64,000 bases of DNA, taken from Pinus tabuliformis. Its lineage: Eukaryota > Streptophyta > Pinopsida > Pinales > Pinaceae. Every line of letters starts with the position of its first letter. Positions within the stretch are counted from its first letter, which is position 1. Made by a program: the position numbers and the translations under genes. Below are positions 23,635 through 34,900 of this stretch, piece by piece. The notes beneath the pieces were generated by a model. That model was not told the origin of the DNA, searched no databases, and saw nothing but the letters and a program-made list of their open reading frames with translations. Location of the stretch: contig CM062820.1 in assembly GCA_031772625.1 (NCBI GenBank), forward strand, positions 312,903,840-312,967,839, written 5' to 3'.

Positions 23635-23958
23635 AGGCTGTTGGAACCATTTTTGTTTGGCTTACTGAATGAGGAATTGCTGCTAAGGACCATGCTACAA
23701 AATTCTTGAATCATCTTATGGATCAATAAGTCCCTTCTAACTTGTGTTTTACAGTTTATATGTTTTATCATCTATGTTTCATGATCTAAATAATAGAGAG
23801 AAAGAATAACTTAGAATTTGCTTGATTGCACTTTGTGTTCAGTCTTTGTTATTATCAATGTTTTCTTCAGAATTGGAATAAACAGTGAATTCTTCATTAC
23901 TTCTATTTCCCCTGATTCTTTCATCTTGAATATTTTCTAAGGAATTCTTAACTGCTCC

Positions 23959-24258
23959 TTAATAGTAGTCAACCATTTTCCCTCTGTCAACATGATGAAG
24001 GATCCTTGATTGCCCTTCACCCATTGGCCCCATGCCATCTGATTTCAGCCTACAAATTGTTCCATGTTTGAGTACCTTTCTCTGTGACACCTTTCTCTGT
24101 TCAGAATCCCAATCCATGAATCTATCCTCCTTTGACTCCATCATGCCCAATGGACTGAAACTCTTCAGTTTTACCTCACTGTTCTGTTGAATCTCCATTC
24201 CTCCAACCAAACACAAAACAAAACCCTTGTACTTCATAACTAGCCTAACACATATCAA
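23959..24258 (-). CDS. Small ORF of unknown function
   Basis: A 99-codon frame; the internal ATG that starts MEIQQNSEVKLKSF is the more natural start, giving about 79 residues. The upstream minus-strand sequence has promoter-like order: a TATA-like TTTAAATAC (about 24317) and then a CT-rich leader (AGAGAGCTCTCTCTTTG, about 24275). The protein is charged with no membrane segment or recognised domain. It may be the first exon of a gene whose other exons are lost, or a chance ORF. It is divergent from the long frame 400 bp away. Confidence 0.25.
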   Translation of the reverse strand: MICVRLVMKYKGFVLCLVGGMEIQQNSEVKLKSFSPLGMMESKEDRFMDWDSEQRKVSQRKVLKHGTICRLKSDGMGPMGEGQSRILHHVDRGKMVDYY

Positions 24259-24425
24259 AACAAAGCTAAATCACAAAGAGAGAGCTCTCTTTGGATGCAG
24301 ATTGGCTAGAATCTGTATTTAAAAGATTGGTTTGTGGTTACCTCGGCCATATTCCCTTTCTTACAACCTTAGGGAACAACCTGAGTGATAACATGTATGT
24401 TCTAGGTCTGTTCTTCGGTAATGAG

Positions 24426-25700
24426 GGTGAAGTTGGATAGAAATACAGGCTGTTGTTTGGTAGAGGGTGCATGCATGTGTCAACTTTAGTGAACTAGAGT
24501 GTTGCTTTTGTTGGTCTTCAGATCAGCCTCCCATTAAGTTAAATGTCTAGTTAAGTTCTAATTTCAATTCAGTTCTAGTTCCTCCCACTACAACCTATCC
24601 CTTTTAACATTCATTATCTAATTTATTTTCTGTAAGGATGCACTTCTCAAGAAATGGATCTCTGGCTATCAAGGAGTTATCATTGGCCAAACCAAGCATG
24701 GTATTTAATTTGACCAACGCTCCAACTTGAGACCCCCTGAAGCACTCTTGATCACAACTTGGCATCATAAAAAAAATTTTCCTCATGCCACTTACAATTG
24801 AAGTTTCTAGTCATGTAAACATTCATTTCAACTACAACGCTTCTTTGTATCTTGTCTACATATATAAGATAGGCCATGCCTTTTTCTTAAATCAGGAAAG
24901 CATATTATCAATTCGTAAAGTTTTGAGTAATTATTGACCTCATATATCAAATTATATAAAGTGAATAGGAGTAATGACGGTGCAGTTGGATAAAAATATA
25001 GGCTGCTCATTAGTAGAGGGTGCATGCATGTGTCACCTTCAGTGAACTAGAGTGTTGCTTTTGTAGGTCTTCAGATCAGCCTCCGATTCAGTTAAACATC
25101 TAGTTAAGTTCTAAGTTCAATTCAGTCCTAGTTCCTCCCACTACAACCTATCCCTCTTAACATTCATTATCTATTTTTTTTTTGTAAGGATGCACTTCTC
25201 CATAAATGGATCTTTGGCTATCAAGGAGTTATCATTGGCCAAACCAAGCATGGTATTTAATTTGACCAAGGCTCCAACTTGAGACCCCCTAAAACACTCT
25301 TGATCACAACTTGGCACCATAACAAATTTTTTCCTCATGTCACTTACACTTGAAATTTCTAGTCATGTAAACATTCATTTCAACTACAACTCTTATTTGT
25401 ATCTTGTCTACATATATAAGAGAGGCCATGCCTTTTTCTTAAATCAGGAAAGCATATTATTAATTTGTAAAGTTTTGAGTAATTATTGACCTCATATATC
25501 AAATTAGATAAAGTGAATAGGAGTAATGAGGGTACAATTGGATAGAAATATAGGTTGTTGTTTGGTAGAGGGTGAATGCATGTGTCACCTTCATTGAACT
25601 AGAGTGCTGCTTTTGTAGGTCTTCAGATCAGCCTCCCATTCATTTAAACATCTAGTTAAGTTCTAAGTTCAATTCAGTTCTGGTTCCTCCCACTAGTTCT
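24426..25700 (+). repeat. Tandem repeat, unit 552 bp, about 2.3 copies
   Basis: Units start at 24426, 24978 and 25530. All share 'tagagggtg.atgcatgtgtca', 'gtgaactagagtg.tgctttt', 'ggtcttcagatcagcctcc' and 'tagttaagttcta'. Units 1 and 2 continue through 'tggatct.tggctatcaagga' and 'aggccatgcctttttcttaa'. The third unit is truncated near 25700. Divergence between units is a few percent by eye. No gene was recognised inside. Confidence 0.9.
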
Positions 25701-25739
25701 AGTTCTAGTTCATCAGAACTCGCATTATAAGATCCTTTT

Positions 25740-26860
25740 TTAATAACACGTAAAATATGGACATGTATTCAACCCATTCAATCTAGTTGACAAATTTTCA
25801 TTACATGGATAACTAGCCTCAGTTCCTATTGCCATTTCTTCTTTTCAATGTTGATCATCCTTTTCTTGTTTAAGAACACATTTAGACTTTAGCATAATAA
25901 GAAAGAAAGCTATCTATAGCAGGTGGTTCTAGGGTATAGAAAGTGATTGGTCAACGAATTTACTAAGCGTCAACTCTTTTGGTTCTATGTTTGCTTTTCT
26001 TCAATTCTTCAAAAATCTTCCTTGCCACATGTAGCTTTTGCCACATTTTCAATAGTTTGAGGTTGGTTGTGCCTTCTTTGTGGTCCTTCATTCTGATAGG
26101 TTTCCCCTTGTGTACAACAACCTTCCAATAGGGCCCTTCCACTGCTTCTTGTTCATTTGTTTATGTTATTTTCTTCCTTTTACATTGTTTAGTTTTCTTT
26201 CAGATCATATTTCAAGAATGATCTAAACCCCCTTTTCCTTTTCTCCTTTCAACTTTTTCTTCACTTTATTTTGCAGGTCTTGTTTATGCTACCGTTAGTC
26301 TTGATGATGTGTATTGGTGGCCTCATATAAGGTTTTCGGTTCCAACACCCAAAGTTGTATTGCAATAGTTGACCACTACTTAAGCAACTCATTTCAAGCT
26401 TTTGATCTATTTTACAGCCAACACAAGGACAATAAATCTATGCTTATTTTCCAATTGGGCCATGGTTTTTGTTTCTTATTATAAAATTTCATTAAGCTTT
26501 TGTTAAAAATGATTCTCAGAAAGAAATTGCCTTGTGAGATTATGGGTAAACAGATTTCAAATGAGTTGATCATCATGTTCCTACATATTTTTGCATCATG
26601 TCTTATGATAAGTTTCTATTTTAGCCTTCATGTCACTAGAGAAATGTCCAAACAACCAAACTTCTACTGCAATACCTAAGGTGCTACCATTAAAAGTTGG
26701 GGGCTTTTCAAGTTATGTTGATTTTCAACTTCCTCTCTATATGTAAATGAGGTGAACCACATGCTCATCTTTTCTTAATGGATCTTGCATGTACATTTCT
26801 GTGCTTACATTGACTCCAGGAAGGATGATAGCTCTTAGTCCAATCTTCACATTGATGTCA
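25740..26860. other. No recognised gene
   Basis: T-rich sequence with only short ORFs. Minus-strand translation of about 25930-26130 gives a K/R-rich pattern that might be a gag remnant, but it is too degraded to call. Confidence 0.35.
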
Positions 26861-26864
26861 GTGA

Positions 26865-27965
26865 ATATTTTGTCAGCATACTTAGATTTTGCTACGTTTT
26901 GTTTGAATCCCTATTATCATTCTTTGTGACACTCTCATTTTGTCTTAATCCCTTCAATATGTTATGTTACCTATGTGATTCTTCAGGGTTTCTTTGTCCA
27001 AATCCCCATTTAACATGTTCCTCTTTTTTCACTCAAATTTTTATTGTTGCATGTTGCTTCTGTAATTTAAACACGAGATTCTTGATGTGCTCAAGGCATC
27101 AAGAGACACCTTGTTTCTCTTCATCTACTGACTAGAGTTGTTCCCTTTATTAATGGGTCCCATTATCTTTCTTGTTAGTCTTTAATATTTATCTATCCTT
27201 TAACATAAGCATTATGGACCTAAGGGAGAACTCGGAATAATCTAGTCTGGTGTGTTAATTAATAAATCATATAAAAAATGCTAAATTTTGAATGTTAATT
27301 TCATAGATATGCATGGCATTTCTAACCTTATTTATGCTATGTACTCTGATATTTGGAGTGATATACTATAAACACATTTTTTACGTTCAGTAGAGATACA
27401 AATTTATTTGAAACTTTGTCTCTAGGTTTGTTTGTTCATTGTGGATAGGATATCTAATTTGTTCAAATATGAATGAGAAGCCTTTACCTGGGTAATGGGT
27501 CCAAACGTCTCAACAACATTAAAGGTTTAAAACAGGAAAAACAAGCTCTATATGGATGTATCTTCAACCATCTATCTTGTGGAATATCTTTACTTCAAAG
27601 GTGGGCTTAGTTGAAATCCATGTACATGAATTGCAGTTCCATCTTCATGTCAATGTGGGTGAATATTTTGCACGCATACGTCTTACATTTTGCTGCATTT
27701 TGTTTGAATCCCTACATCATTCCTTGTCAGACTCCCATCTTATGTTAATCCCTTCAATGTGTTATGTTACCTAAGTGGTTCTTCACGCTTTCTTTGTCCA
27801 AATCCCCATTCAACATGTTCCTCTCTTTTCACTCAACTTTTTATTGTTGCATGTTGCTTCTGTGTTTAAACATGAGATTCTTGATGTGCTAAAGGCACCA
27901 AGCAACACCCTGTTTCTCTTCATGTACCGACTAGAGTCGTTTTCTACATTAATTTATCTCATCTA
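26865..27965 (+). repeat. Duplicated segment, two copies about 780 bp apart
   Basis: About 26860-27170 and 27645-27960 share 'gtgaatattttg.ca.gcat', 'ttttgtttgaatccct', 'aatcccttcaat.tgttatg', 'tttctttgtccaaatcccca' and 'gagattcttgatgtgct'. 'cattatggacctaag' follows both (27215 and 28065). The unit is therefore about 780-850 bp with internal divergence. Short ORFs in both copies are not conserved enough to be genes. Confidence 0.8.
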
Positions 27966-28109
27966 CTAGTTTTTTTCTTTTTTTTTAATTTACCAACTTG
28001 ATACTATTAATATCGTCCCATTAGCTTTCTATACTATTAGTCTTTATCCATCCCTTAAAATAATCATTATGGACCTAAGAGAGAATACCCTAGGCTGTGT
28101 GTTGATTTT

Positions 28110-28240
28110 CATGAAACTGAAACTGTAAGAATTGAAACTGTAACTGAAATTGAATCTGTAAGAACTAAAAACTAAAACTGTAAGAATTGAAACTATAAGA
28201 ACTGTGAAAAATGAAAATAGAATTGTAAGAAAAATGTGTT
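28110..28240 (+). repeat. Imperfect short tandem repeat (about 15-bp 'aactgtaagaattga' motif)
   Basis: The words 'gaaactgtaagaatt', 'gaatctgtaagaact' and 'gaaactataagaact' follow each other with small variations. Downstream (28540-28640) a roughly 44-bp unit with 'attgggttggg.gtcat.tattgaaca' is duplicated. Confidence 0.7.
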
Positions 28241-28639
28241 GTAATTGATATAACTAACCTGGATATACTGGCAACTGTTCTGTGATGTTTTGTCTTCAAG
28301 GTTGGTGAATAGTTTGAAAGCATAATGTGCAACTTCAGCAGTGGTTGAACTTCTTTTATAGTTTTTGGCACTTGAATTTAATTGGTGGTAAGGATGGACA
28401 TGGATTGCAATGGCTTCATTTTGAATGTTTGATATGGATTTAATTTGATGTGATCCAATGGTTGAGAATTTGTTATTTGTTGATCCATGTGCTTTGATAT
28501 GTTTTAATGAGAAATAGAATGAGTTGGGTGACATTTATTGAAGTTATTGGGTTGGGAGTCATGTATTGAACAAAGTGGGTTTAAATGTTATTGGGTTGGG
28601 TGTCATTTATTGAACATAGGGGGTTTAAATGTTGAACAA

Positions 28640-30000
28640 CATAGCAATTATGGCTAACATACATTCACTTTTATTATGTGCAGGTATGGATATTTATTTG
28701 GGATACAAAGCTTCAGTTTGGTGAGTGGTGGTTGAAGTGACTGCTACTTATAGACCATTTTGGAAGGATTTATGGTTTTATCTCTTTTCTAGTTGGGTCA
28801 ATATGGTTTGTACTCTTAAGTATTAAGATACTGTTTATGGACAATTGTGGGCCAGTCAATGTTTTCGGAAATTTTGGACATAAATTAATACTTATTTACA
28901 CTTAATGTTATTTATCTTTATTTAAATATTGGTTGCAAAAGTATCAACTTTTAATAATTTGGTGGAACCACTGCTATATCAATTATTGATCCCTACACAA
29001 TATTAGACATCTTTCCTCTAACCTATGAAATAAAATATTTAAACTATTCTTTAAAACTAAATGATTAAAAAACAGAAATCATAAGCATGTATAGTCAAAT
29101 TTAAATTAGTTATAATATATACACGACTCGAAGCAACATTTAATAATCACACAACTCGAAGCAACATCTTTAACGCACCTTTTTGTAGCAGAGCTCAATT
29201 ACATAGACTGACTGGAAAATATAAACCATTCCAATAATTGAACCTTTCCGCACTTCAAAGTTATACGTGGATCTCCATAATTGCACCTGCCTTTTTCCAT
29301 GGTCCGCATTATTGTCGCGTCTCAAATATTTATGGAATGGAACCTTGAAAGACGTATAATATATATACTATTTGAAAGAATATTTATGCCAAAATAATAA
29401 TTTATAGAAAGAATGTAAGTCATTCATCTTTTAATATAGAGTTGGCAAGTAATATTTTAAATATTAATGACAAATTTTGTTATATATAAAAAATATTTTA
29501 AATAATATTTATAACAAAAATAATTATATAAATATGATTAAGATAAGTATTAACATTGCAATATATAGAATATGAATCATCAATAAAATATTTTAATGTC
29601 AATTATATAAATTATGTATATATTATATAAAGGAAAAAAAATAGTTTAATATGGATTATATATATATATATGATATATATATAAAAAGATAGATTTGATT
29701 CTATGGATATATTTTTTAAAGAAAAGTTGTATTTCATTTTTTAATATAGAGTTGATCTATAACATTATAAATACATAAAATATGTTTTCTATTTTTAAAT
29801 AAGATTGGGACATGTATTAACATTTTAATATATAAATATAAATCAAAAATAAAATATTTCAATATCAACTATCTTTATATTATATAAAAAAAGAATTATA
29901 TATATTAGTAATTAAAAATGATTAATATAAATTTGTAATTTGTAATTTTTTTGTTAATACAGATTTGACCAATATTAATAACAAGAACAATATTAATAAA
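28640..30000. other. AT-rich DNA with copies of a dispersed repeat
   Basis: 29380-29660 and 29700-29900 are two copies of the AT-rich family recognised by 'ttaatatagagttg', 'ataaataaaatattt' and 'caa.tat' blocks before a TATATA run. Related copies lie near 4.2, 41.8-42.5, 53.9 and 57.0 kb. No gene seen. Confidence 0.5.
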
Positions 30001-30159
30001 AAAAATCATATATAAACTGAAAGAGTTATTTTAATTGGTCCAAACCAAGTCATTAAAATATGTCTATTATTAAAAGTCAAAAAAATCATATATAAACTGA
30101 AAGAGTTATTTTAATTGGTCCAAACCAAGTCATTAAAATATGTCTATTATTAAAAGTCA
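30001..30159 (+). repeat. Perfect 80-bp tandem duplication
   Basis: Units 30001-30080 and 30081-30159 are identical over 79 bases, indicating a very recent duplication. It ends about 285 bp before the start codon of the dehydrogenase gene. Confidence 0.95.
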
Positions 30160-30443
30160 CCGGTTCAATTTTCTGGCCAGAGACCGGCTCAGTGGTTGAG
30201 TTAGAGATACCTGAGATTTGGCATGGTGTTACGATAATGTTCGGTGGAAAACAAAAAAAACATTTTATTGGTTATTTATGGAGAGGCCCAAGGTTATCTT
30301 CTGGGTTTAAGAAGCCCCCGCTGGGCCTGCTTCTACACAATACAGTCTGCTTCTTCTTCTATTTATTATTTGTCTTTGGGAGTTATTATTTGTGTTTGGG
30401 AGTAATTTCCTTCCTGCGTCATCAGATTGCCAGATTTCCAGCC

Positions 30444-31876
30444 ATGTCTAACGAGGAAGTGAATGTAATCGCTGCTTGTGTTAATAAACTGAGCTCGAAT
30501 GGATCAGAGAGACGGTAATCACAGTAGATCAGAAATGTTGATTCAGTTTTAATTTGCAGCTTTTTGGTTTCAGAATGCAATTTCCTGAATTTATGTTATT
30601 ATATTTGTTTGAATTTATTGATTCACGTTTAATCTGCAGTTTTTTATTTTCAGAATGCAATTCTCTGTGTATGTGTTTTTTTTGGGTGATAAAGAAATTT
30701 GTAGTTTTATATTTTCAGAATGCAATTTGTTTTTTTTTTTCCAGTAATAAGGAAATCCGCTGATAGAAACTGTAGATATAACTTTTTCGTCATAGCTATA
30801 GATATAATATTTTTCAGAATATTACAACATAGTCATGTCATGAGACTGAAACTTTAATGGGAAATTATCAATAAACTTTCCGAACTATCGAAGTCATGTC
30901 ATGCTACGACTGAGACTTGGTGGGAGGTTATCATTAAACTCTCCCCAGCACCCAGGCTATACATCATTGAATTTTGTATATATGTTCTTATAGTGTTAGC
31001 AGGGTTGTTAATTTAGGAAAAAGTAACTGAATAACTAATTCCGAACAAATAATCTGTGAATGCAGACTGGAGGGTAAGGTTGCGATTATAACAGGAGGAG
31101 CCATGGGAATCGGGGAAGCCATTGCTCGGCTCTTCACAAAGCACGGAGCCAAAGTCATAATTGCAGATCTTGCAGATGAAGTCGGCAAAAAACTTGCAGA
31201 ATCCCTTTCTCCCTCTGCAACTTACGCGCATTGCGATGTAAGCAAAGAGGAAGACGTCAAAGCTGTGGTGGATTTGGCCATGGAGAAACACGGTCAGCTG
31301 GATATCATGTATAACAACGCCGGTATCAACGATGCCCTTTGGTTTCAAAGGGTTGAGGAGTACGACATGGAGCAATACGATCGAGTAATGAACGTAAACG
31401 TAAGAGGGGTGATGCTGGGCATTAAGCACGCGGCCCGGGTGATGATTCCGAGGAAGAAGGGCTGCATAATCTCAACCAGCAGCCTTGCAAGTATAGTAGG
31501 AGGATCTGCCCCATACTCATACACGGCCTCCAAACACGCAGTGATAGGGCTCACTAAAAACGGTGCAGCAGAGCTGGGGAAATATGGGATCAGGGTGAAC
31601 GCTGTCTCTCCTGCTGGTGTAGCGACGCCATTTTCAGTGAAGCAGATGAGAAGGGGCGGCGATTCTTCCTCGGTTATTTCTGAAACGGAGAAGGCCACCA
31701 TAGAGGGCTTTTGCAACAGTATGGGCAACTTAAAGGGGCCGACTCTTAAAGTGGAGGATGTTGCGGAGGCTGGGCTGTATTTGGCGAGCGATGAGGCTAA
31801 GTATGTTAGCGGGCATAACCTTGTTGTTGATGGAGGAATCTCTGTTGTTAATCATTCCTGGAGGCTTTATCGGTGA
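30444..31876 (+). CDS. Short-chain dehydrogenase/reductase, SDR110C-like (two exons)
   Basis: Exon 1 is 30444-30514 and exon 2 is 31066-31876. The 551-bp intron has a GT donor and TGCAG acceptor and splits an Arg codon. The product is 293 aa. It would be an NAD(H)-dependent oxidoreductase acting on a secondary alcohol or ketone, probably cytosolic. Seen: glycine-rich TGGAMGIG (residues 33-40), Asp58 at the end of the second strand (ADLADE, favouring NAD over NADP), NNAG (107-110), catalytic Ser163, and YTASK with Tyr176 and Lys180. The C-terminal GHNLVVDGG is typical. Joining the exons gives RLEGKVAIITGG, the expected family start, which supports the intron call. The closest families I know are plant secoisolariciresinol dehydrogenase, xanthoxin dehydrogenase (ABA2) and momilactone-A-synthase-like enzymes; the substrate cannot be read from sequence. 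All catalytic residues are intact, and no partner genes lie nearby. Confidence 0.92.
30515..31065 (+). other. Intron of the SDR gene with internal triplication
   Basis: GT-AG intron. It contains three related units (about 30543-30590, 30618-30668 and 30690-30735), each with a T-rich stretch and 'ttttcagaatgcaatt' or 'tttcagaatgcaatt', so three internal CAG sites mimic acceptors. A further pair (about 30832-30892 and 30893-30955) repeats 'gtcatgtcat' and 'ttatcaataaactttcc'-like words. Confidence 0.75.
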
Positions 31877-32500
31877 CAGTTTTTAACGCTAATTTTCTGA
31901 AGTAATCCTGCAATGTCCGGGGCTTAACCTGATATTTTGGAATCATTATTGATTTCACAAATATTTAGGCGTCTATCGTAGAAGAATAAGGCTTCCTAGA
32001 AGGATAAGGATCACTGTAGATTTAGATGATGAAGTATATATATGTTTTAAATAGAGCAACAATGATATTTTTCTAATACTATATTTCTTTCTTGTTTAAA
32101 GTAAAGTTGATGAGATAGAGTTGAATGTTACATGTTATATGGACAAGATCTATATAGAGAAGATGCACATATGAATATGTTTTTTTGGACAAATATACTG
32201 GTTTATACATCTTAATATAAATGCAGTGTTTTCTTCTTGCTGAAAAAAGGTTTCCTAGAAGAACAAGGTCAACTAAGTCAACTATTTGAAGTAGCTCCTC
32301 TATGCTAATTTAAAAATATTTTGATTCGCAACAATGGAAAGGGATTATATTTTTTTTATTTTTAATGACGGTTGTGGTTTAATTATTTTATATTTTGAAG
32401 TTTTTTTAATTGGTTAATGTTAATGCTAGTTGGAAATATGTGTTAAACTATATTGTTAATATTTGTTGGAGATTAATTTTGTTATAAATTTCCAGTACAA
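31877..32500. other. 3' flank of the SDR gene
   Basis: AT-rich sequence with no further ORF of note. No canonical AATAAA lies close to the stop; weaker A/T-rich elements are present. Nothing else was recognised. Confidence 0.4.
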
Positions 32501-33500
32501 CGTTTTAAAAATAATTTTGAACATTTATTTAGAATCAAATCGAGATATATTGATGTTTGTATTTTTATTTTTGTAATGTATTTATGTTTTTGGTTTAATA
32601 TTTAATATAAATTTATTTTAAATCTAAATCTATCAAACATCCAAGGAATTAAAATTTCTTAAAGTGTAAATTTTATTATCATTTAATTTTATATTATGTA
32701 TTAATTCCTCTATCTCAAATGATAACAAATATTAAGAAATTTAATCCATAAATATTTTAATACAATGTTTAAAAAATAATTTTGAACGTTTTGTCAAAAT
32801 CAATTCAAGATATATTGAAGCTTCCATTTCTTAATGCAATATGTTTATATTTTTGGGTTTAACAAAAAAGTCAAAATAGATCAGTTTTAAATCTAAATCT
32901 ATCAATCACTTAGTTTGGTAAAATTTTTCGAGTAAATTTTGTTGTCATTTTTATTCTATGTCATGTATTAATTCATTCATATTAAATGATAAAAAGATTA
33001 CACTCTAACAATTGGATCTATCATTTTGTTTGATAAATCCTTGTTTAAGATGAATTTGCATTATATTTTTTTACGAACATTAGTAGTATTTATTATTTGT
33101 TTACTTATTTTTTTGTTCATGTAAATATGTATACATAAAGTTTTTTTTCCTTTTTTATTTTTTCATATAACTAGGTTGTCAAGCATGATAGGACATCAAT
33201 TCATAAGAAACATCAAAGCACTTACTTAATAATTCAACTAGGGTTATTAAAAAAAAATGGCATTTTATAGGCCAATATCATGACTTATCAATATGACATA
33301 ACCAAAACACTAGAACACATTTCATATGACACTTGTTAATATGACAGTTTTTTAATTGAGATTATTAATTTGTAAATAAACTTTGTTACAATGTCATAGG
33401 CCAATATCATGACTTATCAATAACACATACCCAAAAAACCAAAACATATTTCATATGACATTTGTTAATATGACATTTTTTTAATTAATCAAACAATTAA
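32500..33500. repeat. MITE-like AT-rich repeat block (copy 1)
   Basis: 32540-32760 and 32770-33060 are two related units sharing 'aaatctaaatctatcaa', 'gtaaattttgtt.tcattt' and 'atgtattaattc.t'. 33255-33375 and 33385-33500 are another pair sharing 'ggccaatatcatgacttatc' and 'catttcatatgaca'. The same order of blocks recurs at 52.97-53.60 kb. Confidence 0.7.
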
Positions 33501-33935
33501 AAGAGCTAAAAAGGCATAACTACTTTGGAGATAAACCTCAAACTTTCATTAGTGTATGCTATTTAGAATATTTTAGAAAATTTCATGGAGGTTACATCCT
33601 TAGTAACCACTTAATAATTATTGATATTTAAATTAAAATTAGGAAAACCCAATTCCAAAATAAACATGCCTATATTCACATAATGAATGAAATTATAATT
33701 TTCTAATAATAATTATAAAATAAAATTTATTTATTAATATTTATTTTCTAATTATTAATGGTTAATTATTATTTCTAATTTTCAAATATTGAAAATTTAT
33801 CTTAAATTTTTGTATTTTGTTTTATTTAAATTATAATTATTGTGCTGAGAGCCACTCTCTAGCTCAGTATGGAAGAGATGTTGTTATGTTATGTTATCTA
33901 AACATTGTACTCTCAAATTACATAAAAATAAAATA

Positions 33936-33937
<2 letters not shown>

Positions 33938-33993
<56 letters not shown>
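33938..33993. repeat. (TA)n microsatellite
   Basis: An uninterrupted TA run of about 56 bp. Confidence 0.95.
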
Positions 33994-33996
<3 letters not shown>

Positions 33997-34199
33997 ACTT
34001 TTAATGAGTAACTTGGCAAACCATGGATTATGTAGAAAGTCTCATGGGAAATTTAAATGTTTAAAGTTTATTTCAATTTTATTTAAAAGTTGGTTATGGC
34101 AAGCCATGGAAAGCCATGGAATTTAAACATTTTCACTTAACATACAATTAGATGACAACTACTCTCTTTCCCTAGACATAAATCATCTCAGTTGGGAAA

Positions 34200-34900
34200 T
34201 GAAACCAAGAAGATATGAGAGAGTGATAGGCAACTAAGAAGGGAGGGAGGAAGAAACTAGTACCTTGAACAAGATATTGTTAAGGGCAGACTTATGTTGC
34301 CAGTTAGGGTATTGTTGAGTTGGTCGGGCCCAGTGGAATCTCGAATTCTTGAGTTGGTTGGGCCCAGTGGAATCTCGATGACTTGAGTCTGTGATTTCCT
34401 GGGCTAGACTTGTACAACCTTGATGCCTTTGGACAAACCTTGCTAGGTCACTATCAAAAAAACTATTATGGAAGTGGAAAACTTGCTCAGAGGGAGTGGT
34501 TGTCATTCTCATTGGTTGGGAGTAGTGGCCTTTCTCCTCTATGAATCCTAGTGGCAAGCCCAAACTCTAATAAATAAGTATTAGACCATGATAAATAAGT
34601 ATTTTGTGTTGCTAAATTCTCTTTCAGAGTATAAAATGTTGTTGGAAATGACATCATCTCACTTGGGAATGGAAACCAAAAAGATATGAGAGGAGTCAAA
34701 GGCAACTAAGAAGGGAGAGAGAGGAAGAAACTAGTACCTTGAACAAGACTTGTTAATGGAAGGCAATATGTTGCCAGTTAGGGTATTCTTGAGTTGAAGG
34801 GAGAGAGGAAGAAACTAGTACCTTGAACAAGACATTGTCAATGGAAGGCAATATGTTTCCAGTTAGGGTATTCTTGAGTTGGTTAGGGCCAGTGAAATCT
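34200..34900 (+). repeat. Locally duplicated segment
   Basis: 'gaaacca.aaagatatgaga' with 'ggaagaaactagtaccttga' and 'gttgccagttagggtatt' appears at about 34201-34320, again at 34669-34795, and a shorter third copy at 34800-34890. Within the first, a 'gagttggt.gggcccagtgg' unit is doubled (34316 and 34350). Confidence 0.8.

Noticed and set aside
30165-30260. tRNA-like A box (GGCTCAGTGGTTGAG) and a B-box-like GGTTCAATTTTC near the SDR leader
   Set aside because: The B-like word precedes the A-like word, so the order is wrong for a pol III promoter; it may be a scrambled SINE piece but cannot be supported.
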